Origin: Halichondria panicea
Lineage: Eukaryota; Porifera; Demospongiae; Suberitida; Halichondriidae
NCBI RefSeq assembly: GCF_963675165.1
Contig: NC_087388.1
Span: 5,399,047 to 5,463,046, forward strand
Length of the DNA: 64,000 nt
Direction of reading: 5' to 3'
Shown here: positions 13,101 to 27,897 of the stretch, piece by piece
Position numbering within the stretch: position 1 is the first letter of the stretch
How the letters are laid out: every line of letters begins with the position of its first letter
The notes under the pieces: model-generated
The model's input: the letters and a program-made list of their open reading frames with translations, nothing else
Databases searched by the model: none
What the model was told of the DNA's origin: nothing
Made by a program: the position numbers and the translations under genes

Positions 13101-16100
13101 ACGAGTACAGTGTACTTGCATGTATTCTATAATTGCCCTACATGTATTTAAGACCATTCTGTTTAGGAAGTACTTGATTGCACACCCTCCTCCACCACAC
13201 CTATAGTGAGCCGGCATCCATTGGCCCGAGTCTAAAGGTCCCAGTGGAGGCTAAGCGGATGTGGTTCAGTCAACAGAAGAGAGCGGAGACTGAGGCCGTC
13301 ACACTGCAGAAGACCACCTCATTTGTTGAGAGCTATCTTGGCAGCATTGTGTGGAGTTTCTCAGATAAGGAGCAGAACTTACTCACTAGAGAGGTATGTA
13401 TAGGTGGAGAGAAGACCGCTCAGCTAGTGCTGCACAGTGAACCTGTTATATAGCTGTTGTCCCTCTCATGTATAAGAAGTGGCCTACTATATCAAAACAC
13501 AGTCATGCATATAGAAACTTAGGCCCCATTAACCTAACTTACGTTGACGCCAGAGCACAACTTCCAATATTAAATTCTTGCTGTGGAAGTTGTATCAATA
13601 GCTAACCCCCTCCACACACACACACACACACACGCACACACACACAGGTTGTCTGTCTTGCCAGAATGATGGTGTACTTTGGGTTCTACAATTTCTCCAA
13701 GCTGCTCAACCTGACACGGGTGCTACTAGACGGACTCGATCGCAAATCAGCGTCTCGTAAATCAACTGCCGGGGGTCTCTTTGGTGTGGGCAATCTCGGT
13801 GAGGAGGGTAGGTCCGGGTGGTAGCTATGGTAACAATCTTTGTCTATGCATGGGGAAGCACAGTGGCCAAATAAACTTAGACTATGAACCTCTAGCTGAA
13901 TGTATATACGTAGCTCTTGCTATAATTATATATATTCCATTATTTTTAGATGCATAGTGGCATAAAATTAATATTGTGTGTGTATTTTGCCCCCCTCCCC
14001 TCCCTCCAGGTAACAAGAGTGATAGAGTTGAGAGTGGGACATCGTCAGCACTGGGTCAGTTTGTCATGGCAACAGCTACACCCTTCCTAGGTAACGCTAT
14101 GGCCGACGATCCGGACGACAGTTGGGTAAGTGCACGTGCTCTAGCTTGTTTCAATTGGATGGTTTGTTAGTAGCTATTTATAACCATAGATAGAATAGAG
14201 GAGAGATTGGAAACGGATTTGATTCACGTGATGTTTTTACATACGAAGTGGCTCTGTGACATTGTCATTTGAACTTGTTACTGGCTGCAACTTATTATGA
14301 GTCTCGCATCATTTGCTCTCTTTCAGGACACTGGATTCAAGGACGACGTAGAGCAAGTTGTCATGGATACCAAGAACAAGATCTTGGAAATTATCCTGTT
14401 CATTATGGATGTACGACTAGACCTACGCATCACCAACCTCCTGGTGCTCTACAAGAAGCAGTACCTCGAGCTCGAACAAGAGTTCTCCAGTCCACCTTGT
14501 GAGTGAAGGGATTGTTTGGTTTTTATACATGTAGCTACAGTACATCTATAGCTCCAACTTTAGGGCCAATTAATCAACTAGCTCATTCCTTGTTATAGAT
14601 AGGTTAATTGTCATTTATTCAGTAATCTGTGATTACAGGACAGTAATTTTGGAGACAGAAAAGCACTATCCCTTATAGAGAGACGGTATTCAATACTGTA
14701 TGTGTTTGGGAGGTTCCACTGTGTTGCTGTTGAAGTAACAGACCGTAACAGTTTGTAGATATAGACTGCTTTAGTTCGTAATGTTCTTCCGGCTAGAATG
14801 TGTGTAGTAGCCACTGTCTCTTGTGTGTTTCTGCAGCTGCCTCCGAGATCAGCCTCGATGAAATTCTTGACGAGTTTGAAGGAATATTTTACGGCCGGTA
14901 AGTGCATTTTAAACCGGTGTAATGATACACATGCAGTCAATGCATTAATAACGAGTTTGTTTAATTACTGACCCCCCCCCGCAGTGATGGGATAGATATG
15001 GATCTAGATGGGGTCAAAGGTCGACAGTTACTGCGTATCCTCATCCAGATGGTGATGGCCAGCCACGCCTCCCTCGCCTCTAATGCTCTCAATCTACTCA
15101 TACGACACTTTTCTCAACGCAAGGAGATGGTGCAAGGGTTCAGACAGGTGGGTGTGGCAGTGGGTGTGGCATTGTAACATTGTGTTCCCTTGACTTTTCA
15201 TTTTCAAACTACTATAACGGCCATAACTTGAGTTCCGCTCACCCAATTTCGTGATTTTCTAGACGCTTCATATGTATGGCGTACTCAAATCAAAGATTAT
15301 TTTCAAGGCCGTTTTGACAAAAAAAAGAGAGTGAAAAGTGCAAATTTGGATACAAGCTGCATCTGATGAGCTTTCAGAAAATCACAAGATGTTTAAATTG
15401 AGCCAGCAGAACTAAAGTTATGGCCGCTGGAAATATCGATTGCTTAATTGTTTTAAATATTTATTTTTACGCTGCCCTTTAGTATTTTTGCTCCCCCACT
15501 AGGTCCAACTGCTCGTGTCTGCTGAGGACATTGACAACTACAAGACAATACGTAAGAACTTGGACAAATTGAAGGCTCTCGTTGAGGAAGCGGAGCTTTG
15601 GGTACAGAAGACACCGATGTTGTCAGAGCAACGGCAACCTAAGGTGAGACGATGTAACAATTTCAGACTTACAATTTAAACTCTCATTACAAGTGCTTAT
15701 TTTGTTAAAAAAGTTATTCCAAATCCTTTATACGTACTTATAGTGTTATGCGTAGTGTTAGATGAAGGTGTGTGTATACTTGACGTGTGTAGACAGTATA
15801 CACATATGTACGCACATAAAACATGTATGTCACGGTGTGTGCAGTCTTGCCTTTTTCTTCTTTATCTCCTCCTTTTACCCTCCAATATATATGCAGTTGT
15901 CTCGTAAATCAAGTGTGGCCGGTCCCATTGCAGAGGAGGTGGCGGCCATTGCAGCTGTCACCAAGTATATCTCTAACCCCAACGCGACCAGACGACCTAA
16001 GATGAAGGTGATCATGGAGACTTGTATTATTTGTTTAGCATAATTATTTGAGTATCGTAATTATGAAAACACATTTCTGTTTTCTGTAGCCACATTCAAA

Positions 16101-19100
16101 GCCTCAACGGTTGCCTAGCGATGCTGTAGGTGATGAACCTTCATTCAAGGATGCCTTGGTCAAGTACTCCAAAGTTAGCGAGGTGAGCAATATTAATGTC
16201 AACATCATTACTGTGGAATTCGAACAATCGAAATTAACCGAGGGTTTAGCACTTCTCGGCTGTTCAAAATATGCATGGCAAAGAAGCCTGGAGTCAGATT
16301 ATAAATATGGGGCTATCAGCAAATAAGCCTTCCAAGACAACAAACCGCTCCAGCTTTTTTAGTGACCCGGCCTCTTTTGTTGTGTTCCTGGTACGGGATC
16401 ACTTTAGATGTAAATAAGTGCCTCAAATATAGCTCTGCAGTCATGCACCGTGCAAGTTCTATTTCTTAGCCTTTTGCTCGCTTTTAACTATAACCCGTGA
16501 CCTCCCACGCACCTCGGGTTATTAAGGCGAGCTCGTAGTATTGCTGTCCGTAACATAACCGGCCCCCCACACACACACCACACCCCCCACACACATAACC
16601 GCCCACACCACACACCACACACACATGCAGATACTCCACGAGCTAATAGACCTGTGTAAGGGCGACAATGTTGCTCACAAACAAAGGTTGCTAAGGAACA
16701 TGAAGGCCCAGGAGGTGGTCCTGGAACTACTACAAGTTCCCTACAAGGTTATTTCAGCATCATGATAAGTATTAATAGTTAGCCGATAATAAAAATAATA
16801 TATAGATAAAATATATAAATGCTTATACTGAAATGTATACCACAATTAACGCTGCGATTGTAAAACTATATATACCACCAGGAATTCATTTAAAACTTAT
16901 CATCGTACAACCCCCCCCCCCACACACACACACACTGCAGTCAGAGGACTATCGTATGAGGGACATAATGAGAACAGCTCACGTGTTCTTGCAGCATTTC
17001 TGCAAGCACAACACTCCAAACCAAGGACTCCTCTACAGACACCTCGAGCTCTTCCTGCAGAGTGGCGATAATGTGAGAGCAGATGACACACACATTCTAT
17101 TATGATCATGAGCATTCAAGTTGTTCTGTGAAATACTCTGTACTCTGTATTCAGCAACGACCAATTAATAGATTGGTATCTAGATAATTATTTCTTTGAA
17201 CACTAACTTTCTTTAACCATACCATGTAATAGTATACGCTTCACCTTTTTGTTGAACATGCTCTGATCACTCAGTGTTAAATGAAAGTAGAAATAGAAAT
17301 TGCATGCACTAAATTCAGTTTGCGAAGGTACATACAGTATACGTGATCATGGTTCGCTTTTGTGAGTTAGTAAAAACAGCCTTTTTACTCAAAGTATACT
17401 GCATGTATGATCCACACCCCCCCCCCCACTCCTCACAGGTGGTTGAAGCCGAGACCCTCACTGAGATATTCCGTGATAACGCTCACCTGTGTAGCAAGGT
17501 GACAGAGTCGGAGGTACAACACTTCGTCCATTGTATAGAGAAGAGCCGCAACGTCAAGTACCTCAAGTTCTTTCAGACCATCGTGCAGGGAGGGAAAGGG
17601 AGCAGGCGGGCACAGGAGATGGTCACTGAGGAGGTAATGGATCCTCTGTGCATGGTTGTTTGTTATTGTATAACTAGGGTGACACAAGGTGTCATGGGGC
17701 GAGCGAGCGTGTTAGCACTTGCTTGTCTTTCTTGGTCACTCTGTCTTCGAAGCCTTTGGGATATCCAGCCTTTATTGTTTATGTTTGGCTAGCCTGACTT
17801 CTTTCTCTTCAGCTGTTTCTTGGGCTCTTGCTTGTCTCTCTCGATCCCTCCTTATTCGAAGTCTTTCTTGTTTGCGTTCGTTGTCAGGAATACACGAAAT
17901 TGGTAAGGACCGCGTGTGTAAAAACCAGCTATCAGGCCGTGCCCTACGTACCATTACATACATACAGAGAAATTTCCTACCGTCGTCACTAAGTTAAGGC
18001 TCGCTACGCTCGCCCCAATTATTGTGACTGTTGTTTAGAACTCCCTGTAAGCATTGAAGGTATATAGGTAGTAAATATAGTTACTGCATGACTTGCAGTG
18101 ACAGCTAAATTACATGCAGTGCACATTGAACGTGTAGTTTTCTTTATAAATGTAGTTGTATATTATTATGTTTCGTAGGTTCAAGAATCCTTTCTAATAA
18201 TTATGTCATTCACAGTGTAGTAAATTCATTAAGTACTACTACGTATTTTCAGTCAAAATGAGTGCAAAATAACTAATATAGCATCATTTTTCCCACACAA
18301 ACTGATGACTCTGTTCTCTCCATAGTTGGCAAGTGCCGGAGAGGATGTGTTACTGTTCTACAACGACCAGGCCTTCCCCACTCTCCTCCAACTCATGAAG
18401 GACGACCCTGGTGACCAGGTGGGGGATCTTGCTTATCATCTCAACCTCGTTAAACTGCTCACGTACTGTACCGAGGGTAAGAATGTTTCCACGGAGATTA
18501 AGTGCCACTCCCTCCTACCACTGGACGAGATTGTACGCGTGTGCACTCATCCTGACTGTATACCAGATGTAAGTTAAATTTGTTGTGTGTGCTGGTTTAT
18601 GCATGTGTACAGATCGAAACTTGGTAACGTTAATTGTTATCATGCATGCATACTTGGAACCAAATTTATTTCTAAGATCATGTGTATGCATGATACTGTC
18701 TGTATACTTGTATACTCGTTCTTATAATAAGATAGCAACTGGTCCATATATAATATTATATTCTCATCAGGTCAAGTATGCTATTAATTTCCAGTTCCTA
18801 TTAGTATACCAATACGTAATTATTCCATTCCCAGGTTAAGAACACCTATGTTCAGTTCCTATACCATTGCTACGTTGACACACAAGTGGACAACAAGGAG
18901 ACATTCACTAAGGAGCACGTTTGGGACCTGTTCAAGAACTTTATGATAGACATGGAGAACATATGCTCTCCACGGAGACTGGCCCTGGGCAGTGCGGAGG
19001 ACACTATCCTGAGGGAATATGTATGTGAAACCATGCCAATGGTTGTGTCTGACTTTTTCAGGGCCGGTAGTCTGGCACTCAGTCAGATGAAGGTGCCGGT

Positions 19101-22100
19101 GAGTGGATAGGCAATCGTTGATGTAACAGTACTAAAAGGAATTTAAGCAGTTGTATAATATTTATACCAGTGACAGATAATTATACAGGTTCATGAATGT
19201 CATTGTATATTTCTTCTGCGATACTGACCAATGGTATATATAGACTGTATATCTACAGTTCCCCATGTGTTTCCACAGGCTCACCAGCAGACGTTCAAGG
19301 ATCTGCTTCAGTCTCTTGTGAAGCTGCTTCAATGTAGCTATGTCCAGGACAATGACAATGATGAAATCAGAACAGAAATTGACAAGTGTATCAAGCTCAT
19401 GCACAAAATTTGTAAGGGGGGGGGGGAGGCGGGGCATGTCTTAAGTTCTACAATAAATACTGTGTAGTACTAATTTCTTGCAGTGTGGCTTGTTGGTCTA
19501 GGGGCATGATTCTCGCTTTGGGTGCGAGAGGTCCCGGGTTCGAATCCCGGACAAGCCCATTCTTTTTTTTTATTGTCATGTTTGCTTGGGGTTGGAAGGG
19601 TCTCTTGTTAGAATCCCGGACAGGCACATTTTTATATCTTAATATTTTTTCTCTGCACAGCCAAAGATGAGGCCATTCCTTTACCAGCACAGCTAGATGA
19701 TCAGCTCGTTAACTCAATGTCAACTAGAGGGGTAAGTAGTACAATTCAAATGAGAGAACGTTGCAACCTTTATTACTGCCCCTCTCCCAGGCTCGTATCC
19801 GAGGTCTCCAGTGGAGGAACAAAATAGTTGAAAAGAAGAAGATCAGTATGGCCAACATCCCAGCTGCTCAAGATAACGCTAACAAGGCAAAAACTATCAT
19901 TGATGGAGCCACAGTGAGTGCAAACGTGTTACTCTACTGCATGCATAGTCTATAGGATAAATAAATCAACAATAAATTAATTACAACAAACACACTGACC
20001 AAAATCCCCCCCCTAGAATGTGATGATGCACATCAACGACAAATGGAAAGAACTGACGATTGCTGAGCAGTCTGTCCTGGTCAACATCTTCCATTCCCCT
20101 GAGGCCGTTTTCATTCCTGGTACCAAGACCTACAAAACATGTCGCCCTCGATTCATCTCGAGCATCATACTACACATGGAGAGCGATGTGTTCATAATGG
20201 ACGAGGACCTGTGTGTGTGCGTGCTCATGAACATACGAGGCATGCTGGAGAAACCACCAGAACTTATGGAGGCCGTGAGTCACGTGATCGTAGGCATTTG
20301 TCATGTTAGCTTAGGGTATACTAGCTGATTTTTTTTTATCAGCCTTAAGGATATGAGACGCATACGTGTATATACCATATCTTTACTTAATAGGGAACTG
20401 CCTTGAGGGAGAAGTTGTTGCAGGTGTACTTTTCCACTTATGTTCAGCAGCAGTACCTCAATCCCATGCCTGAGGGCAGGGGAGGCCTGGCTGCCAAGGT
20501 AGTGTATATGATCATGCAATAATTAAATTAGAATAGACTGATAATTATGTCATTGAAAAAAGGTGTGTCATCGATCAGTGTAACTATCGAAATAAATGCT
20601 GCTTAGGCCTATACATGAATATTGAACTTGTGTATAGTTATAGTATACAGTTCTGTGTTTTATTATCCTCCAAATAGTTATTTGTGTGTTATTATAGTGT
20701 CATATTTCTGCTCTGCATGTTCCTCAGATGCGTAAATTGAGCATCGCTAGTCGAGTGTCCCGACTGTCGGACCCACAGCAGCTGGCCGTGTGTCTGGGGC
20801 CTATTATTCTCAAACTGGAAGAGGTTCAGTCACGACTCAATAGGTACGATAATGTTCGTATTGGGTGAAAAATGGGCCCGTTGAGTTGAATTAACATACC
20901 ATCTGAAAAAGCTGTTAAGCTTTCTAAAATTTGACGAACAGCACATAGTTATTGTTGTTTAAAGAAGCATAATTATGATTATGATGTCCGTGTAAATACT
21001 CACAGGCACGGGCTGACCCAGCTGATCATTAAGCTGATGACAGATAGTGCCCACAACAACGTGATCCTGGAGACGGTACAGCTGGCTGTTTCCCTACTCA
21101 AGGGAGGCTACGTTGAGGTCCAGGTCAGTCATCATGTGACTCACAAATCACCCTGCATGCATGGGTCTTAACCACCAAAAAACTGAACACGCAATATGCT
21201 TGTATGGTGTTCTAGGCAGGAAATATCTTTGTATTATAAGCAAACGGTATAAATTATTTTATACGAATAACTCATAATTATAGTGTAGTATTGTCTACCT
21301 GATCATAATACGTAAGAGTCGCAATAAGTTACATGGTCACTATATACCCACTTCGAATCACAATGCACAGGAGACGTTTCAACAGCATTTGTCTTACCCT
21401 CACTCTGAGAAGTTCTTTCAAGCCATCCATAACCGTTTCCAAGAGGCCCAGAACGAGGTCAAGCTCAACCCCATGGGCTTCATCGTCACTCAAAATGTTG
21501 GTGTATATAGTTATGTGTATATCTATTTTTATACCTATTACTACACAATAAAAGCATTATTTTGTGTTCAGTGGACTGTGTATATTATCGCCAATGTTCA
21601 TTAAACATGTACAACTTTGACCCTAGGAGGAGAGTACGACACTAGTAATGACGGGGGCGGGGCAGAAGTCCAGTTTCAACAGATCCTCCCCTCTCATATC
21701 TCACCTCTCCATGGACGTACAGGTATAAGCCTGCACGTCATGTGACAACTTCTATATCTATCTATCTCACAACTACATGTCTTTATTTTTTTAATCTTTA
21801 GTTCACCATTAGTCCCTTTTACAGTACACTCGTAGAAAGACAGTGCATACTACTATCCCTGTATCTCAATCCTCGGTCTTTTAATTTGTTCCTTTATCAT
21901 GTGCCCCTCAATGATCCCCTGGTCTTCTGTAGGAGCAAATTTCTCTAGCAGCGGCTGCTACTCAGAACACTGGCCGGAGTGGGCGTAGTCGCAAGCGGGC
22001 AATGTCGTCAGAATTCATGGACCCCTCTCCCATTAGTATCGTTGCCGGGGAAACAGTGATGGAACAGTCGGAGCTGGTTGTCATGACACCACTCATACAC

Positions 22101-25100
22101 TTCCTGCAACTGCTCTGTGAGAATCACAACCACTTCTTACAGGTGAGAGAATCAAATCAACTCTCGAGTCGATTGGCTCATGTACAGCAATTTGTGTTAC
22201 TCATATATATAGCTACATCATATTAGCTGTACTTTTTCAATTGCCTTTGTGATAAATTAAATTAGCATACAACTATAAATGCATGCACTCTATAATTATA
22301 TATTCTGTTTTTATGACATCTAGACACTAAAGATTTATAATACAAAATCTCTTTTAAACTGTTCAACTACACACACCCCCACGTTCCACAGAACTACCTC
22401 CGCAAGCAGGACTACAGCAAGACCAGCTACAACCTGATCCTGGAGACCCTCCGCTTCCTCGACTGTCTGTGTGGGGCCACCACCGGAGGACTTGTGTTAC
22501 TCAGTCTCTACATCCACTCTAATAATGTGTGTCTCATCAACCAGTGCCTGGCCGCACTCACCGAGTACTGTCAGGGACCATGTCACGATAACCAGGTGAG
22601 CTCTTACCGTTAAATTTACTTGTGCCAGCTACGAAGTGATGAAAATTGTTTTGTAACCGTATATACTAAGTCAGCTATAGCTACTTAACTAATGTTACGT
22701 GTGTACGTATAGGCAAATATTATTAGGGAGTCTTAAAGATGATATAATTATGTACATACTTTCTCCAATTGCTATAACTATTGTTCTATAAACTGGCACG
22801 TTTTGTCCCTACAGAAATGCATTGCGAGTACAGAGTCGAGTGGTATTGACATCGTTGTTCAGATACTGCAAGCGGAGCTAACTGCTCTGGAGGACCACCA
22901 AGACCTAGCTCTGGAGCTAAAGGTATGTATATGGTATTATACGTACAGGGACAGGGTTCTATCTAGTGGGGGGGGCAGGGGGGAAGGGGGGAAGCTTCCC
23001 CCCCAAACTATCCAACTTCCCCCCCAAACTATCTAACTTCCCCCCCAAACTTTCCAGCTTCCCCCCTGGTACCTTCTTGCACTTACACTGTACTAATACC
23101 GTATAGCGGGTATATTTCGAGGGTATAAATTTTCGCGGATGGACCATTACAAAGGATTTCGCGGATTTTATTTTCGTGGTCTGAGTTCCAGCCTTTTGGC
23201 GCATGCGCACATCAACATGCAGCTGTTACCACCACACCGTTAGCCTCGAATCCAGGCCTAGCCTATAACGGTGAGGCACCTCTTATTGTCGATAGGTGTG
23301 GTCAATAATACTGAACACGCCTACTATTCAATAAAGATATAAATTTTCGTGGGTATAAATTTTCGCGGTAGAGGCTCAATCCGCGAAAACCGCGAACATT
23401 TATACCCTCGAAATATACCCGCTATACGGTACCCACTTTTGCATACTATTGTGGAGTACATGCAGATTATAGTACTGCCATAGATACTATATTCCCATAG
23501 ATACTATTTTCCTATAGTATCTATGGTATTATACTGCACTGTACTATAATTGGGTAATCTATTAACTAGTGCTCTAGAAGAAGTTATTTATCACTACAAA
23601 CATTTCAAGCAAAGAAGAATAATGCTTTAATAATTATACACATTTGTGAACCTCTATTTGTGCACCTTAAATTTTTAAGTAAAAGACCTTATTTGGCTCA
23701 AATTGCGTCTCTGGCCATCTAGAATAAAAAATTTTCCGGGGGAGGACCCCTGGACCCCCCTTTCAGCCTACGGCTCGTGCTTTGCACTCGCCGTAGGCTT
23801 CCCCCCACAAAATATCTTCCCCCCCAAAATATTTCCTCTAGATAGAACCCTGAGGGAATACTTGTCTCTTGTGTTTTAAATTTACTATTTTTTATTCGGA
23901 TCGATGGTAAAGATCAAAATTAATGGAGGCATTGTATTAGTATAAATATAGCATCTAGCAATTAACATTCTAGGGAGGATAAATGAATTAAGTTGAACTT
24001 GTGATAGAAAAAGAAAAAATTTAATACATACAGCCAGGTTAAAATGCCCCCCTCTCCCCCCCCCCCCCCCAACTCTCCATAGCATATTTTCAACTTGTGT
24101 TAGCAGCTAGGCCATGTCTTTATTGCCACTGGTGTCCTCCTCAGAACAATGCTATCAAAACACTCCTCGCTGTCATGGAGAGTCACCAAGACACTGACAT
24201 CATCGACCGAATCATGGTCAAGATTGCCAACCCTCCTGAAGTACTGGTGAGTTTATTAACGTACCTCAGACAGAATAGGCACGTACGTATACAATCCTAT
24301 ATGCAGAGACTCATTGATATAAGTCAGCTAGAACCAAAGTATACACAAGTCGTGTAATAAATTAGTCACTGAATTGATGTTGATGAGTTTTGAACATTCC
24401 ATGAGAATTTTGACTAGTTCATACCGCGATAAGAATGGAAAATGACACATTTTCAGCAGGAATAGGATTGACTAGAGAATTTCGATATCAATAGTAATTT
24501 ATTATACTAATGCCCCCACGCTACTACCACAGATCGATGTTTGCTCAGCTATCTACAAACAGTCTTCCAGTGGCCGGACCTACAATGAGGAGAACTCTCC
24601 ACTGGTGGTGGGTCACAACGTGTACATCCTGGCCTATCAGCTGGCACAGTACAAGAAGGAGCTGAAGGCAGCACTAGACAAGGCCACCAGCAAGGGGGAA
24701 GCTATTGGATACTATGCCAGGAACACTGCTCAGATTGAGGTGGGTGTGGTCAGATTGAGGTGGGTGTGGTCTGATTGCGTGTTTGTTAGTTAGCGTTAAA
24801 TTTTGTTTCTGTTCCCACCATCCCACTCTCTCTCTCTCTCTCTCACTAGTACACAGAGTCCTAATGTATAATATTAATTCTCTTCTCTTCTTTCCCTACT
24901 ATCCTCCACTGTCAATTACACTTCTTCATCAATGATGCTAATAAATAGTATGCGATCAAGACCAAGTACTATAGCTCACTCATTCTATTGATTGATAATG
25001 TATATGTACATAGATTCTAAACATGTATGGTAAACACTGTCCATTGGGGATTGATTTAACCACACCCATTGCCCCTCCCCCCACAGGTGGTACGTAAGGA

Positions 25101-27836
25101 CCGTACACTGGAGCAGATCATCTTCCCCATCCCCAGTGTCTGCCATTACCTCACGGATGAGTCCAAGGCTCGGGTCATGATCGACACGGAGTGCAACGAA
25201 CAGGGGAGCAAGGTCGACGACTTTTTTAAAAGGACCAACGAGCTCCACGAAGAAATGGAGTGTCAAAAAGACCTGAGAGGTATTGTAGGCGGATTACGAG
25301 TACCTATAATTATGTTGTAGTGTGAGTGGCCTGTGCATGTGATACAGAGCAAAACAATAGTTAGAAGTATAAGTTCCTTGAACCACTGTTATCAAGTTAT
25401 ATAGCTGTTTAAATTAAGAGTTGAGTTTATGATTGTACAGTGTATCGCTCTTGCACTGTCTAGATACACGTATAGGTGTAGCATCTTCGAACTTTATAGT
25501 TCTTGAATCAATATATACGTGTGTGTATAGACACTTTTCTAGGCCCTGATAAATTACTCTTTTTTTCTAATTAATCCCCCCAAAAGTTGACGTAATTAAC
25601 AATTAAGACCAAATTAAAACGTGCAACTGACACACGACATAGTTAAGTGTTATGATTCACCAACCATTTTTTGCCCTGAAAATGTCGTTATGCAAAATTT
25701 AATGTAATGATCTTTACCAAAATGAATATTGTGATGCCTATTATTCCCAATTTTTATTGAGACACCTTGTTATGCTAATTATTCCAAAAGGGCCTAACTG
25801 ATAAATTATTCCTCCTTCTTTCTCGTCTCCCCTCTCCCTCAGATCGAATGGTCCAGTATAAGATAGCTCGTCACATGGGTCTGTGGTCCAGTATCTCGTT
25901 CTACCTTGCCTTCTGTCTCAACATGATGGTGGTCTTTCTCTACCCCTTCGACAAGGGCTCCAATTACATCAGTGAGTACTGCACAAGTGCTTCTGTTAAT
26001 AATTATAGCACTGTTATAGTACACACTGTATGACTGGATACTTGTACTTCATTTCCCTTAGTTAGCATTTACTCCGAGTACTTTAAAATGTATATACATT
26101 GTATAATAATTATATCATAGCCACCATGTACCCCGATGGCTATGGACTTTGTGCAAGAGCTGATCGAGCAACTTTTATTCAAAATAATTATTGGTCCTCA
26201 TAATTATAAACGTGCATTTAGTGACTGGTGAAGTATTTATGCCCCTCCGATAATTCCAGACTCTATGGATTTGAAGACGTCCATGTTGCTATGGATGGTG
26301 TTAATTGCTTCTATACTACTATTAATCTATGGAGACAGGAAACACATCAAGCGCTACTCTGTGTCTTTAGCGGCACTGGCTGTTATCAGGAGTCTGGTTA
26401 CCTTGGGGATGCAGCCGACACTATTCCTGCTCGGATTCTTACAGGTATACTCCTATCTTAGCGGCCCCTCACTCAAGTATTTTAATAAAGGAAAATCAAA
26501 ATTTGAGGTTTTACCAATTCAAGATTATGATAGTTTTTGCATAATGTGGACGGTATACTGGTAGCGTGTGTTTTGATTGTAGCTGTGGACAAATCTCTGT
26601 TTAATTTTGAGGCTTATAGAACATGTTAAGGTGTATTAGTTGAACACCTTTTATCCAATAATCTTACCTCCCCCCCCCCCCCCACACACACACAGCTTGT
26701 CAACAAAGGCGTGTTCATAGTGAGTCTATTATCAAATCGTGGCATCCTTCGTAAGCTGTGGACTGTTCGACCACGACGGGCCACAAAACATTATTTTCAG
26801 TTTATTCGTGAGCTGAGCTCTGACCTCTTCTTCAGTCCCCACCTCCCTTATTATTGGATGCAGTTCACATTCTGTTTCCTGGGGTTCAGTATACACGAGT
26901 TCTTCTACTGGGTACTGGTGAGTGTGGTGTGTGGGTGTGGTGTGGAGTGGGCGTGCTCGCGTGTGTTGTATGGTGTGTGGGTAGGTAATTGAATGTGTTT
27001 ACTAGTGTAGTGGGGTAATTATGTAGCTTCTGTTTACATTCAGTCTAGAAATTGATTTTGAATCCATGCAGCTGTCACACACAATAGCCTTGAAACCAAT
27101 TACATGTGCTTCAACCTGTGTTCACTGTTTGTCTAAACTTAACCAGAGTCGAACACTATGGACAGTCTTCACTGCATGTACATTCATATGAATATAGCTA
27201 CCGTTAGAATCCACGATTGTACACACACTACACACACACACGCACACGCACACGCACACACACACACACACACATGCACACACACACACACAGCTGATTG
27301 ACATAGTCTATCGCTACGACACGCTGATGAACGTGATCAACAGTGTTCTCAGGAACTACCAGTCCATTCTCCTCACTACCATACTCGCCATTATCATCAT
27401 CTATCTCTACGCCATCATCGGGTACTTGTTCTTCGCAGATGATTTTAGACTGGTCACCAACCCCCTCCCAATGATTGCCGGGGAGTGTCAAGGTGAGGAG
27501 CGGGGTTATTGATAGTTGGTGAGATTCAATAAGGCTAGGTATTGTACCAGGAGTGCACTCCTGATTGTACTTATATGTACTTATAGTTCCTGAAAGATCT
27601 AACACAGATATTATGACTGTACAGTGTTAAATGAGGAATATTTGTTCTCAATAGGAAAGAGAATTGTTCCCTAGGGTTAGAGTTAAAGTGCATGTGAAAG
27701 GCAATAATTCAGGAAGCTTTAAAAAACTTCGCTTTTGTAAACAAGGATGTTACTGCCTGAAACAAAATGTTTTCTCCAGCTTACAATAATCACGTACTAA
27801 TCCTGGCTCGATACAATACTCCACATACAACACACG

Positions 27837-27897
<61 letters not shown>

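Noticed and set aside
19448..19690. Minus-strand frame containing [13 protein letters not shown]
   Set aside because: It is the antisense translation of the tRNA-Pro gene and its partial copy.
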